Shown piece after piece: positions 23,870 through 36,537 of a stretch of 64,000 bases of DNA. Both the position numbers and the translations under genes were made by a program. Origin of the DNA: Cymodocea nodosa (lineage: Eukaryota; Streptophyta; Magnoliopsida; Alismatales; Cymodoceaceae); NCBI GenBank assembly GCA_036874045.1, contig JAZBRI010000003.1, forward strand, positions 3,484,501-3,548,500, given 5' to 3'. Position 1 is the first letter of the stretch. Every line of letters starts with the position of its first letter. The notes beneath the pieces are model-generated. The model was given only the letters and a program-made list of their open reading frames with translations. It was not told where the DNA came from and made no database searches.

Positions 23870-25560
23870 CGTTCAATGTGGGACTAATGTTATTTAAGTC
23901 TACTAGGGTATGATTGGTTATTCAGAAGTCCTCCCTAGTGGACCCTAGTTTCTTGAATGACTCCTAATACAAAATGTCACAAAAGACCTTTTAGTCAACA
24001 GAGACTAGGGTGTTGGATACTCTGACGAAGATTGCCAAAGCATCATTATGAGGGGTGATGACCCTATCTAGACCTTGATCATCGAATAAGATGCTTGGCC
24101 CCTGTTACTCCCTTCTTACTCTCAACCTCTTAAGAAGGCATCCTTCGAAAATTATGTCAATGACTCCTGACACACTCCTTTGATTCTCAACTATTAGTTG
24201 GACCTCTTATTGATGAGTCGGCTCCACCCTTTTGTGTGGTTCCAACTTGACCAACAGCCTATTGTTAATGCAGCAGCCCAGGCAACCCTTTTGCAAGAAC
24301 ATTTGATCTCATCCTTCAGGTCGCAATAGTTCTTTGTAAACTGGCTAAACGTTCAATGAAATTCACAATAATTGGTCCCATGAATCCAACTTGGGGCATC
24401 TCTCGACCTCTTTGACTAGCATAGAGACTTGTGATCATGAATTTTTATCAACAACCTTGTACACGATGCACAGAGGGATGAAATTCTTGTAGTGAGATGA
24501 TTAGGCGAGCAACTTGAGTGGGTTTTCTACTTGCTCTTCGATAATAGGAGGGCAGGCATTGCAACACCCATCGTTCCTTTGTGATGGCTACTTAGACATC
24601 CCGAACAATTAGTTTGCTTGCACCAGTTGACTCTCCTGCAACTAGGCAGCTTCACTTTCCTCTATTTGGATGTAAATGTTAGCTCTCCAATGCTTCAATA
24701 AAGGTAGCAGGCTTGATCAACCTAGGTTGGAGGTTGGCAAACCAACTTCGAGTAATCCCCCCTAAGGGTGGCCGGGAAGATGCAACACATCGCAATGTTA
24801 GAGGTCTGTTGGACATGCAACAGGCTACGGAAGAACCAAATATAGTTGACCAAGTTTCCATTTCCTGCATATGTTTTTAGCATGAACATCTTGAACTCCT
24901 TTTGTGGCAGTTTAGCCTTGATAGCTTTTGCAAACAACTCCTTTGATAGCAAGGCCTCCTCCACTACGTTAGACTTCTGATTCTTAACTCTTTGAGCCTA
25001 CCCTTCATTAGGCTAGTCAATCCACGATCTCCTAGTTGACCTCCCTAGCTTCTAGGTTCTCTCGTAAAGGTAGAAGTGAATCCCCTCGGTAAAATGTGCC
25101 TTCCCTTTGAGGTAGATACAATCAAGAGAGGCAACTCCCTTCGAATGCTTTCCTCTGCAGGCAAGCTCAACTCTCTAATCCAGTTAGGATTGATCGATCA
25201 CCTCTCTTTCAGCTATTTTGCATCTTCTATTAGCCACTTGATCAATTTGAACATCCACGTTAGCATCTCCCTCTTGACATGTTGTCAATGGTGTTCTCAA
25301 CAATCCTAATTGCTTGCAAACATATGTGAGACATGTAGTTCACCTAGCCGAATGCAATGAATTTTCTATGGATGACACCAACTAATTTGACATTCACTGA
25401 GTCAAACTTGTTGACCCAATGCACTCAAACTAGTTGGGACAGCCAACCTGCAATACAATGGACCAGACTGACCAGATAAGAGTCAATCAGGTCCTTTCCA
25501 ATGCTTAAGTCAGACGAGCATAATAAATAAAGGTAGATCAAGTTTAATGTTAGGAAAAAG
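23870..25560 (-). mobile_element. Ty3/gypsy fossil, gag region
   Basis: On the minus strand around 24960-24680, broken frames carry the retrotransposon gag fold region of Ty3/gypsy elements, with FKMFMLKTYAGNGNLVNYI followed by FPATLRG and a WF-type tail. These correspond to the usual YDG-DP-H and AFP-TL-G-A-WF positions. Flanking DNA of the same texture extends to about 23870 and 25560. No LTRs, primer site or polymerase domains were found. It is old and heavily broken; boundaries are approximate. Confidence 0.6.
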
Positions 25561-27429
25561 TGTACATAATACCATATTTATTGTAATATTTATAGTTGAT
25601 GGTGATAAATAGGGGTGGATGGGGATTAGGGAATCTCATTTGACCATGTAGCTCCACGGTGCCAAATACATAGCAGCAACTTGATAAGGCCCAACTAGCC
25701 ACCCCACATAATAACAATAATGCAACATAACTACAAACAAATAATCAATACTGGATCTTTTCAAGTTCCTTAAAATTGTTTATTATTATTATTTTATTTT
25801 GACAATAAGAAGTTCACCTCGTTTGGATGATCTACTAATTTCTAAAAAGTTGATGGAAATATGATCTCAAGTAATGTTTTTGATTATCAATCAAATTCTT
25901 TTATGTGACATGTAATAATTTTGCAATCATCAATTGGAATTTTATAATCGCATGTAAGTTATAATCATCCATTTCAAATCTCTTTTCTAAACCTTTCAGT
26001 GGTATCACTATGAATTTAAGAACTAATTCACATAGGCTTTGTTTCGTTCAAATTATGAAAAATAACATTACTAGATTATAGGATTATGACCATAATTTAA
26101 ACCAAACATTTTGATATGATAAATATATCATGAGAATAACCTCTATCTCATAAAGCATGATAATCACGTGTCATATGTAGTCCAGTGATCTCCATAATCA
26201 TCCATGAACTTGATTATGGAATTATGGGATGGATTATGAAATTTGTTCGCCATCTTATCCCTAGTCCAAATTATGACCAAATATAGGACCTTGGGCATTT
26301 TGTAAAATAGCATACTAACTGACCATAATCTGTTGTGCACAACCTAAACTTCCTATAATTTGAATCTAACAAAGAAAATATTATAAAGATTCCCAAGTTA
26401 ATGATGTATTTATATAAAGCACAATATAAATATGTGAATGTATATTATATAATAAAAAAATTTATAAAGTATATGACCCTTTTTACACCTATATTTGTCT
26501 CTAAAAATCATGGAAATCACATTCAAAACATCTTTAATTACTTCCACTACCAAAATTATGTTTTGTACTACTTTCATACCCTATAGAAAATGAAATTGCA
26601 TCCTAGGAAAGATTCTATTTGTTGATGATAGTAATGTATTTCTCTTGATTCATGTCTGTTTTCTTATAGTAGAGTTGGAGATAATAATGTTATCCATTAT
26701 TGGTATATAAACATTCTATTAAATCTAATTTTTCTAGGTTGGGAAATTTATAAAAGAAAATATTTTGTTATCCAGCAAAACTGCCACTTGGGAATGGCCA
26801 CTAAGTTTTAGTAATATACTAATATGTGTGTAGGGAAATGAGAGTGAATATTAAATCACCCTAATTTGCAATCAAGACTGTGTATGATTTTTGAATTCCT
26901 GAAAATAATTCATTTTTAACATAATATCAGTTACACATTCCTTTTCTTTGTTTCAACAACATATTTCAAGTCTTTTATTTAGTTTCACAAATATACGCAA
27001 CTCATAAATGGATGGTGAAAATATATGATATATGTCTAGAATTTTAGAGTTTCCAAAAATTCTATTTGAAGTGACGGAAATCTTCATTGCACAGTGGATA
27101 ATCAATTTCATTATTTCCATTAATTATATAATTTACTAATTGCATGAAAGAGCAAAGATAATGGACTGACATTAAAGGCTTATTAAAATACTTACTATGA
27201 TTAAAACAAAGGCAAGGCATGCAAGATTCACTAATAGTTTATTTTAAAATAACAGTACCTATGTAAACTAACAATCGTGAAATTTACTTTTATTTTACAT
27301 AAAATGGATATTAAGTAGATGATAAAGATCAAAGGTTCAAGATTGTTAAATGTACACTTGAGAGTTGGGACAAAAAGCACAGAATCTTACTGTCACAATG
27401 ATCCTTTAGTAGAGAAGCACTTCATCATA
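25561..27429. other. Intergenic DNA downstream of the epimerase gene
   Basis: AT-rich, without recognised exons. The last 150 bp is probably the epimerase 3' UTR: AATAAA on the minus strand lies at 27294-27289, about 135 bp past its stop codon. A possible MITE is listed separately. Confidence 0.5.
26033..26290. mobile_element. Possible small MITE
   Basis: The left edge (GGCTTTGTTTCGTTCAAATT) and the reverse complement of the right edge (CCTATATTTGGTCATAATTT) are imperfect inverted repeats of the Tourist/Harbinger style. The 258-bp interior is non-coding and rich in ATTATG/CATAAT motifs. No clean target duplication was seen, so the call is tentative. Confidence 0.3.
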
Positions 27430-30400
27430 TCAAGGTTTATTGCAGTAACCCCAAGGATTCTTGCTTGCCCAATTCCACTGGTCTCTGCACATCTCCTCGA
27501 TGCCATACTTTGCACTACAAACAACAGTTTAGCTAATAAATATCAAATTATTTTACAGCAACCAAAGCCTTTAGATGATGCATTTCTTCTATTCTGGGAA
27601 ACCTACTTCCAGCCAAGTTCTTTTTGAGCTTTCTCTGTAGAAGCATAGACTGCAGTTGCATCTCCAGGCCTCCTTGGGCATAGTTTATAGGGAATTTTCT
27701 AACAAGGATCAGATTTAAGAGTCATTAGAATAACAACATTTTGACTAATAGTGCAATAACCACTTAGCCAGTAGCAAAATATCATTAAAGAACTAACCTT
27801 GCCAGACGCCTTCTCAAAAGCAGCAATCATTTCAAGAACAGAGGTCCCAAAACCAGTGCCCAAGTTGTAGGCAATGCAACCTGAAGGCGTTAAAAAAAAT
27901 TAGGTGTTTCTGACAATTAACAATCATGCACATGATCTTAACGTCATCCAAATTATTTGGTTATAAATTATTTGTGTGTACCAATATTGTCACTAGTGAA
28001 GAGTTTTTGAAGAGCGGCTATATGCCCATCAGCCAAGTCCATGACATGAATGTAATCCCGAATCTATTTCAGAGAAAATAAATAAGCTCTCAGGAAATGT
28101 CATATATTTTTCTCAGGAAATCTCTGAGGATTTACTAATACCAGGAATCATAACTCTGGATATTGTTTATCTATAATGAACTTAAAAGCAGCTAGTTCAC
28201 AAGGAATCTTACACAGATGCAAGGAAAATAAATTAGACAACAAAATTTGCAGGATATGGTATACAATGGTAGAATATAGCATGCAAAGGTTATGCCATTT
28301 CTTAATTAACGGGAAAAACTGTGTTGACTACATACAGAATTTCAAAGGGAAACACATTCCTATTGTAATTGAAGAAGTAAAAAACTTATTAGGTCAGAAG
28401 ACAAAGAAAAAAGATCTGCTTGCTACAAAAGATAAGGAAAAAAAGTTGGCAATAAAGCATAAATCATTAAGAGAAGCCTCAACTAACATAGATCATCAAA
28501 AGAGCAGCCTTGGAATTGGCTGTTTTAGATAAAAATGCCAAAAAATAGAAAACTTGAGAGTTATTAGAAATCTCACTTACAGCACTACCATCCTTTGTTG
28601 GGTAATCATGACCATATACATTTAGCTCAGGCAATCTACCAACAGCAACTTGTTGAATGTAAGGCATAAGATTATTAGGGATGCCCTTTGGGTCTTCACC
28701 TAACTGCCCACTCTGATGTGCTCCAACAGGATTGAAGTATCTTAAAAATATCATTTTCCATTCTGGATCAGCCTTCTGGATATCACGACCAATCTCTTCA
28801 AGGAAAAGCTATAAAAAAAAGTTTTCTTTTAGAAAGAAGGGAAATGATGACTCAACATCTTTCAAAGTAAAGAGATGAAACAAAGATAGCACTAGAAGAA
28901 AATTTACCAGTTATAATACAGTTACAGTGCATTCTGAGATCATACCTTAGTTCGTCCATATGGATTCATAGCATTTAGCTGGAAATCTTCATCACATGGA
29001 ATCGTCTCAGGTTGCCCATACACCGTTGCAGACGAGGAAAACACCAACTAAAAATTGTGATGCCACACAGGATATTAAGTGTGGGAACTTGCAGAATCAG
29101 CAAGAAGACAATAAGAGGAACAACATTGCAACAAAGTGTGCCAACAACATTCTATTAGTGCTAATTGTTGATTTCTATCAGTTCGAGACCCTCAACACCT
29201 AGGTAATGGAATTGGAAGCATAGAGTGACTCAAACAGAAGTATTGTGAATTTCACATACTGAAATGAACATGTTCACGGCTCACATAAAAAATAACAAAG
29301 AGAAAATATAACTTAGGATTTGAATACTTGGCTTAATTAAAATTTAAATGCAAAAACAGAAAAGCATTCTTGGTAACACCAGAAAACACTTCCTAACGTT
29401 AAAATCAAAAGATTAGACATTAATCTACTTAAAAAAACAAATGGTTAAAATATAATAAAAAAGACCTAAACCTAACTGTGTAATTGGTTTCCTTATTTTA
29501 ACTGTATAATTAAAAAGACCTTATTTCCTGTTGGTGGAATTGGTTGAAATTGGTGACAAGGTGGCCGCAGCAACACTAACCCTGTGCCCTCTCCTCTCCC
29601 GACCCTGCCTTCCCCGTTCCTACCCCCGGTGCAGCCACCAACACCCCTCCTCCACCTATGTTTTACTGATATTAAGGCTCATTGTCATCACCACCACTAT
29701 ACATCTGTACCTCAACACTACCAATGGCATCTTTCCCCTAAACCTCATTGTTGTTGCATGCTACACCTCATTACCATTGCCACTACCATATCTAACAACA
29801 GACCCAAACCACTACTACTGCCACTGTAACTCATTGCTGTTGACATAATGGCACCAAGAAAAAATTCTTGGTGTAACTAGTAAGAACTTCTTCCTCGTCC
29901 AAATATTTATCAATGAAAACAGTGTTAAGGTTATAGTACAATCTTCCTGGAATTCAATTTTAAATTTTATAATCAGTATTTTTACTTTGAATTTCAAGAC
30001 TAAGCTTAAGACTATTTGACATCAACTATTGTATGTTAAGTGATGTATTGAATGATTCAAAGGTTTATGCAAGATATGACTATACCAAAGTATAGTACCA
30101 ACAACACCAAAAACTACGTCATAAAGGGAATGATGCCATATATCCAATTCAAAATTAAACAAAATGTGTTAAAACTTTCCCAGAGGTGCCACCAATCTAA
30201 AAAATAAAGATAACTATAAAATTAGTTAATCTATGATATAATCTACTACATATTTAATTTTTATATCAATTTGAGTTATAATCATTATTATATTTTTAAG
30301 TAAATATCAATGGTTGAAATTCAACAAAAAAGTATTAAATTTTGAGATCTTTGGATCAGGGATCAATGCATATCTAATTTAAGAAAAATTATCATGTATT

Positions 30401-31469
30401 CAATTAATCTAATAATAAAATCTATATAGTTTCTTCCACCATTCTAGGTATTAATAAGGAAAAAAAGAGAGTGTCGCTAGAAAAATTACTTGCTGTTACC
30501 ACTAGGAAATCCCTTCTCAACAAAAACGTCATCAACTTTGACAATTGTAAGCATCAATCAACAAAAACATTTCGATCACCATACCATCCAAAGTTATTTT
30601 TATTGGACAAAAAAAAACAAATTAGAATCCTAAATGCCATATGCATAATGCAGTACCTTTTTGCACCCGTATTTCCCCATAATATCGTACAAGGTAATTG
30701 AGCCAATAAGATTGTTATTGTAGTACATAAGAGGCTTGGCAACACTCTCACTAACAGCCTTCAAGCCGGAAAAATGGATTACAGCATCAAATCTGCATCA
30801 TCAAATATTGGTTGCATTTTCTACATAAATAGTGTCTTGCATCTGCCTTAACTTCTGTATAAAAAAAAAATTTCGTTGCACACTGAAACCAATGATACCA
30901 TCGATTCCTGTACGCGGTGACAAATAGTCAGAAATAAACATAAAAAGGTCAAATAACTTGCTTTGTTTCAGAGAAGAGCTTCTCCAACAGTTCCTTGTCG
31001 CGAATATCCCCCTACAACAAATTAGACATAGATCATACACATATTGCATTGCAAGCCTAAATAGTGATCGGATTTTGCACAATCACCATCATCATCATAG
31101 TAATGAGCGAGAATTAACAGACGCACACTCAAAAAATAAGGGGAAAAAAAAGATTAAAGTGATGAAGCATGCAAGCAAGCAAGCAACCAGGTGAAAGGTT
31201 AGTTGGTTGGAGAGATGGGGGCCGGCTAGTTCCCTGGTCCTCTCCACGGCCTCCTCAACGGCATTGTCGAGGTTGTCAACGATGGAGACCGTGAAGCCCT
31301 CCTTGAGGAGCTGCAGGACGGTGTGGGTGCCGACGAATCCCGCCCCGCCCGTCACCAGAATGCTCTTCCGCATCTCTCCGTTGCTGCTGATGTACGAGTC
31401 CATCGTACCGTTGCTCGCAACCATCGAGGAAGCAATCGGAAGTCTAACGGAGGAATTATTGCGCACCAT
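27430..31469 (-). CDS. UGE: UDP-glucose 4-epimerase, nine exons, 379 aa
   Basis: The exons, in reading order, are 31469-31188, 31011-30962, 30792-30657, 29047-28946, 28808-28581, 28063-27982, 27880-27798, 27698-27607 and 27514-27430 (TGA). The total is 1140 nt and every junction keeps frame. The enzyme interconverts UDP-glucose and UDP-galactose for cell-wall and galactolipid synthesis, in the cytosol. It is a short-chain dehydrogenase/reductase with bound NAD. The Rossmann motif TGGAGFVG is at residues 40-47, the SSSATVY strand at 160-166, and the YxxxK catalytic pair is Tyr186/Lys190 (YGRTK). [20 protein letters not shown] and [11 protein letters not shown] are further family signatures. 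The C-terminus is complete. The N-terminal ~35 residues before the Rossmann strand are longer than usual; Met16, Met23 or Met33 may be the true start. Eight introns are GT-AG except intron 2, which is GC-AG. Confidence 0.95.
29048..30656 (-). other. Large third intron of the epimerase gene
   Basis: This 1.6-kb GT-AG intron separates the exons encoding YGCKK and [10 protein letters not shown]. It includes a C-rich non-coding patch at about 29560-29840 and AT-rich DNA elsewhere. No nested gene or identifiable transposon was seen. Confidence 0.6.
30793..30961 (-). other. GC-AG intron (second intron of the epimerase gene)
   Basis: Reading the minus strand, exon 2 ends GAA ACA AA and the intron starts GCAAGT at 30961 and ends GCAG at 30793. 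The split codon AA/A gives Lys111, and the protein reads LFSETK then FDAVIHFSG as in the family. The nearest GT (30957) gives a phase that meets a stop codon at once in the next exon. GCAAGT is the known strong consensus of GC-type donors. Confidence 0.85.
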
Positions 31470-32929
31470 TTGCAAACAAGAAACAACCTGACGAGAATGG
31501 AAGGATGCGATTTCTATTCCGGGGAACACGATGCGGCGGTGCGGTGGACGAACCAGACTTTGCCCCAAAGGAAAAAGGCAAATCTAGAAGAATATATTTT
31601 TGAGTAATTGCGGTGGTGGTATCTTCAATGTCACTGAAGATTTTCATTTAAAATAATTACTTTAGTATTTTCATTTACATTTGTAATACCTACGAGTGTT
31701 TAGTGATTGACAGAATTCAACTGACGTAAATGAAAATTATTAAATTTCGTCAGAATGTCGTTAGTGTGCATTACATTTGACGGAAAGGAAAGTCGAATTT
31801 TAATGTTGTATAAAATCCAAAAATTTCATTTACCGTCAGAAAATTTCTGATCGCCTCCATTCAGAAAATTTTCCTCCCTCTCTCGCGAAACCCTCGACCG
31901 AGACTTCTCTCGTGACGTTCGCTTGTAGATTCGCCTACGAAAGCTTCTCTCCTTCTCGCGCTTGCGCTGGTAGTGGCCCGGTCTCGCGTCTTCTCTAGAC
32001 TCCTCTCCACGCTAGTCCCTGCTCCCTCTGGCCTGCAATCGACTCGCTTCGCCCCCTAGCGCCTTCTTCTCCATGTCGATCCCCTATCGTCTTCCTCGCT
32101 CGCGTTGGACCCCGACTGCCGCCCATCACATCCTCTACATTGTCGATCCGTTCTTACCAGGTTCGATGCATTACCCAATCTATTCCAGTAACTTAGTTTT
32201 TCGATTTCGCGGTTTCGCCTTTTCTGGCGGAAAATTTTTTCGATAGGGGGCGAAGCTTTTCTTACTTCGCGACGTTTGCCCACGGATTCGTCGTGTGCAT
32301 TTCCCCTGAAACGTCGTCCTCGCGATCAAACCCTCGTAAAGCTTCTCTCGGCCTGGTGGAGTTTGGGCTTGCATCAGATGTCTTAGGTAGCATTTTAGAG
32401 ATCATAAAGTCAGAGCAAGGCGATGCTGTTCTAGAGCACATAAAGTTAAGCTCAAGCCTGCGATTGGAAGATTTCCGGCCACCACATGGCACTAAATCCA
32501 GGAAACTGGACGCGTTTCTTTAGGTGTTGAATGCCACCTGAATGCTTTGATAATGGTGTTTGATCTTCGGTGCCTGGGTTTGTTTTTTCGATACCATTGG
32601 CTTTCCATGGTATATCATCATGCATCAATGCTGATCATACATAACCTTCTACGATTTTATCACATTAATCAGGGGTTGGCATTCTTCCTTCAAGTTTTAA
32701 AGGGGGTTGCATTACCAAAGTAAAATTTAGGCATTAGTTGTAAATATAATATGCCAAGTATTGTTTTTAATAAATCCATCATTTAGGACTTTCCTTATTA
32801 ACCCTCATTAACACTAGATTACATAGAAAACATTTTCTTTACTAAACACTTTGATAATAATTTCTTTTTATTTGTTTTGAAAGAGAAACAAATTATAACC
32901 CATATGTGCCCTGGGTTTACCTAAATAAA

Positions 32930-33460
32930 CTGGTTTCAGCCAAGTCTCTACATGATTAGACGCATTAAGGACCATTGTGAGGCAAACCTAAATGTGGTTT
33001 GGTACTTGAAAATTGTACTAACAAAGATATCTTATTTAACAAAAATCATAATTCTCAAGTGGTTGGGTCCATGTTGCAAATACCAGAAAATTTGCTAATG
33101 ACTTTGCAATGTATTTTGGTCAGTCTTGTGTTTATTGGAGAAACCTAGAAGCAATACTCAATCTTTAGATCTTTTGTTCTAGTAGAATATAAGTTTATGA
33201 TTTCTTTTACTTGTAAAATTGTGGATGTCTTATCTATTGTCTGATGTAGATAGATATTAAAGTGACTTACCATCTATGCTATTCTACAAGACCGCACAAC
33301 ATTAACTTGCCAATCTAATCTACCATGAGAAGACAAAATTATATTGATTGTCTTATTTTGTCATTTATCATATTACTATAGGATCTGTTATTGTTGATTA
33401 ACTAACACTTGTTTATATATTACATTTTATTGATATCATATTCTTCTTTGCAATATGGTT
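32930..33460 (+). mobile_element. Ty1/copia fossil scrap, RNase H region
   Basis: Broken frames resemble the end of copia pol: a VSQ-type block with WYLK at 32935-33030, then an RSF-VEYKF block and a STM-type region to about 33420. It lies inside the Harbinger 5' region and is therefore a nested, old insertion. No LTR is visible. It is heavily broken. Confidence 0.5.
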
Positions 33461-33631
33461 GAGCAAGTCATCCTCTTTTAAAACTGTAGGATCATTGCAT
33501 CAAATGCTCCAAAGGTTATTATTTTGCTTTCATTTTCAAATATTGAGTAGATTGACAAAATATATTATGTTTTTGCAAATCTCATAATCTTCTGTCAGAG
33601 CAGTTAATTAATATTTGATCTTATGTAGTAA

Positions 33632-34614
33632 ATGAGTACTTCTGATAGAGGACAGGGTAATGGAGGACGAACTTATATGACTTGGAATGTTGATGCAGAT
33701 GCATTCTTTTTAGATATTTTATCAGAAGTATTAAATGAGGGAAATAAAAAAACCCAAGATGGAAAGATAAAAGGGAGCACTTGGGATGAAGTAGTTGAAA
33801 AATACAATAATAGAAGAAATGCATGTATTACAAAGAATAATGTGGAAAGTCGCTTAAAGACATGGAGACAAATTTATCGTAACTACTCAAAAATTGCAAA
33901 TCAGAGTGGATGGGGATGAAATTTCATACAAGGGTATACTGATATAGATGAAGAGATATGGAAGGAGTTTATTAAGGTAAGATTTTTATTTACATACTTT
34001 AAGATTATCCCAATTGTATTGAATTTTTCTTAATATATATTGTAATTTTATGTAGGCACATCCAGAGTGTGAAAGTTGCAAGGGAAAACCATGTTTGATT
34101 TATGAACAATTACAACTCATTTTTGAAGGTACTATGGCTAGTGGAAATATGTCTAGATAGGCAGAAGAAGTAGACAGTACCAAACACTCAAGTTCCAAAT
34201 ACATTTACTCCAAACATTACACAAGATGGAATGGACCTCGATTCTGACATACCTCCTAGTTCAGGAGGAAGTGCACATGTTTCATTGGAGCAGAGGAAAA
34301 AGGAGAAGCGAGCACGCCCTCATGCAGAATCTCAACAAATGATAGCAGAAAGTTTGAAAGATACGTCACGAGCTTTTCTTACTTTGTGTGAACAAGATAC
34401 TGTTAATGGTGAGGTACGTAATGAACAAATGAGAGAGATGGTTCACATACAAAAGGAGATGTTTGTATGTAAGAAGGAAATGTCTGCATGGAAGAAGGAA
34501 ATGTTTGCATGGCAAAAGAAGTCTGAGTCTTTTTTAGATGAAGCTATTGCTTCAATATTTGAGATTGAAGATCTATCTATGACTGATCGATATAAAGCTA
34601 CTCAATTATTCTAA
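33632..34614 (+). pseudogene. Harbinger ORF1, Myb/SANT-like DNA-binding protein, broken
   Basis: Two exons (33632-33976, 34056-34614) flank a GT-AG intron. The N-terminal Myb_DNA-bind_3-like domain has TWNVDADAFFLDILSEVLNE and later SRLKTWRQIYRNYSKI. The second exon opens AHPECESCKGKPCLIYEQLQ, followed by a Ser/Pro linker and a Lys/Glu/Met-rich helical tail. In this superfamily ORF1 proteins help the transposase bind DNA and enter the nucleus. It is broken by a TGA at 33917-33919 (in GWG-stop-NF), a TAG at 34158-34160, and a 1-nt frame change shortly after 34160. Confidence 0.75.
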
Positions 34615-34909
34615 AAGCAAGAAATCAGTAAAATATTTCTATCAATTCCAAAAGAAATGCGATAAGGATGGTTGAAGTTTCACTTAGAAAAGATGGAAGA
34701 CTAAAGATGATTTACATGTTTTTTTTTTTGTATTAGATGTATGATGTAACTACTTTTTGTTTGGACAAGGAAATGTGGAATGATATTATTATTGATGTTT
34801 GTTTATCATATTTTATTATGTTCTATTAATTGTGGAATGATTTCATGTAATATGTTTATTTGTATTACAACCTTGTAATATGTTTGGACATGAAATTTTG
34901 TAGGTGACG

Positions 34910-36241
34910 ATGAATTTTGAAGAGGATTTTGACGAACTAGTAAATAACACGTTAATGTTATTTGAAGAAGAGGAAGAACATGCTAGAAGAAAGCGAAGAC
35001 GTTTACTTGCTTTTTGGAATATTTTAGCAGGGATTGCAAGTACCTCAACTTTGTTTTCAAGTACAAGTCGTATTTATAGTAAAGAATGTGCATATTATAT
35101 AAGAAGATTACTAGATCCTTCTTTACCACATCAAGTTTACAATTGTCGAAAGATTTATAGAATGAGTCAAAGTGTTTTCAAGGGTTTTTGTGAATTAATG
35201 AAAAGGGAAGAAGTGCTGAAAGATACCAACAATATCAGTGTAGAAGAGAAGTTTGCCATGTTCCTTGTGACAGTTGGGCAAAATCAAAGGTATGGAGTAA
35301 CTACAGAACGATTTAGTCGATCAAGTTGGACAGTTAGTAAATACTTTAATGAAGTGTTGAATGCTGTATTACGACTAAATCATGTTCTTCTAGCAAGACC
35401 TTCATCTGAAACACCAAGTCGAATTCATCAAGACTCAAATGTGTACCCATATTTTAAGGTACATTTTCACACCTTTGGTGTTTCCTTATCTTTAATGTTA
35501 TTTTAGTCAATATCAAAATAAAAGTGCATGTTTATAGGATTGTATTGGAGCTATTGATGGTACACATATCAAAGCAACTATTTATGGACAAGAAACAACA
35601 AGATTCAGGAACATGAAAGGTGAATTATCTCAAAATGTAATGGCAGCATGTAATTTTGATATGGAATTTACATATATTTTAGCTGGTTGGGAAGGATCAG
35701 CTGCTGATGCTCGTATTCTCCAAGATGCAGTTACTAGACCTAATGGTTTTCAAGTTCTACCAGGTAAATGTGTTTTCCACTTCTACAAGTTATGAAGACA
35801 TCACCATACTAATATTTTTTTTATACAGGTAAGTTTTACTTAGTTGATGCTGGATATCCAAATCGACCAGAATATATTTGTCCATATTGAGGTGTAAGAT
35901 ACCATCTATCTGATTATGTTAATGATAGAGTTCCTCGTAATGCTGTAGAAAATTTCAACTACAGACATTCACAACTGAGAACAGTCATTGAGCGTACATT
36001 TGGAGTTGTGAAACATCGATTTTCAATATTACGTGGTCAAATGCTATATCCATATGAAACACAAGTAAAGATTGTTATCGCATGTTTTTTGCTTCATAAT
36101 TTTATTCGTAAGACTGATAAGGAAGATTTACTTGAGGACCTGCTAGATGAGTTGGAAGAGTTAAATATTATTGATGACATACAACCAATGGGAGAGATAC
36201 ATATAGAAAGCAATGCCCAGGTTCGAATGACTCAAGAATAA
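34910..36241 (+). pseudogene. PIF/Harbinger transposase (DDE_4 nuclease), one internal stop
   Basis: Three exons (34910-35458, 35538-35763, 35829-36241) with GT-AG introns; phases agree (1188 nt). An N-terminal helical region contains RKRRRLLAFWNILAGIA and the HTH-like RFSRSSWTVSKYFNEVLNAV. The nuclease triad is visible as Asp in GAIDGTH, Asp in SAADARIL, and Glu in VIERTFGVVKHRF. A KFYLVDAGYPN block sits in exon 3. The transposase cuts and moves the element at its inverted repeats. A single TGA at 35888-35890 (CPY-stop-GVRYHL) interrupts it, most likely CGA to TGA by cytosine deamination. The rest is intact, so inactivation looks recent. Confidence 0.85.
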
Positions 36242-36537
36242 AAAAAAGAAATGACAGATAAGATGCGAGAAGATATGATGATGGCAATGTGGGATGTAAG
36301 AACTAGATGATATTATTTCGTATTGTAATATTTCAATTAAGATGTATTTGTATTTTTCGAATATTAGTTGTAATAAACTTTTGTCAGAATTTCCATCAGA
36401 ATTTTTCGTACTGCACTAAACCCCTCTCAGAATTTTCTTTTTCATTTCCGTTACAAATTTTCCATTTCATTTTTGTTAGAATTTTAATTTTCATTTCCGT
36501 CAAAATTTTCCATGTAGAATAACACGCATTTAATTCT

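Larger units (their letters stand above)
31694..36537 (+). mobile_element. PIF/Harbinger DNA transposon with ORF1 and transposase
   Basis: The element encodes a Myb/SANT-like protein (33632-34614) and a DDE_4-type nuclease (34910-36241) in the same orientation, the two-gene layout of plant PIF/Harbinger elements. The ends are imperfect inverted repeats: the left starts GAGTGTTTAGTG, and the reverse complement of the right starts GCGTGTTATTCT. Both then share an ACG-AAATGAAAATT block. The boundaries are approximate and the expected 3-bp target duplication was not found. The 5' non-coding 2 kb includes a CpG-rich segment (31840-32350) and a nested copia scrap (32930-33460). Stop codons in both genes make it non-autonomous. 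It sits between the divergent epimerase and BIG BROTHER-like genes, about 225 bp from the epimerase start. Confidence 0.75.

Noticed and set aside
31470-31568. Further N-terminal coding extension of the epimerase upstream of 31469
   Set aside because: The frame stays open but has no ATG, only a TTG, and the residues do not resemble epimerases.
32293-32523. A 76-codon frame in the Harbinger 5' region as a captured gene
   Set aside because: No recognised domain. The area is CpG-rich non-coding DNA, and the known ORF1 begins 1.1 kb later.
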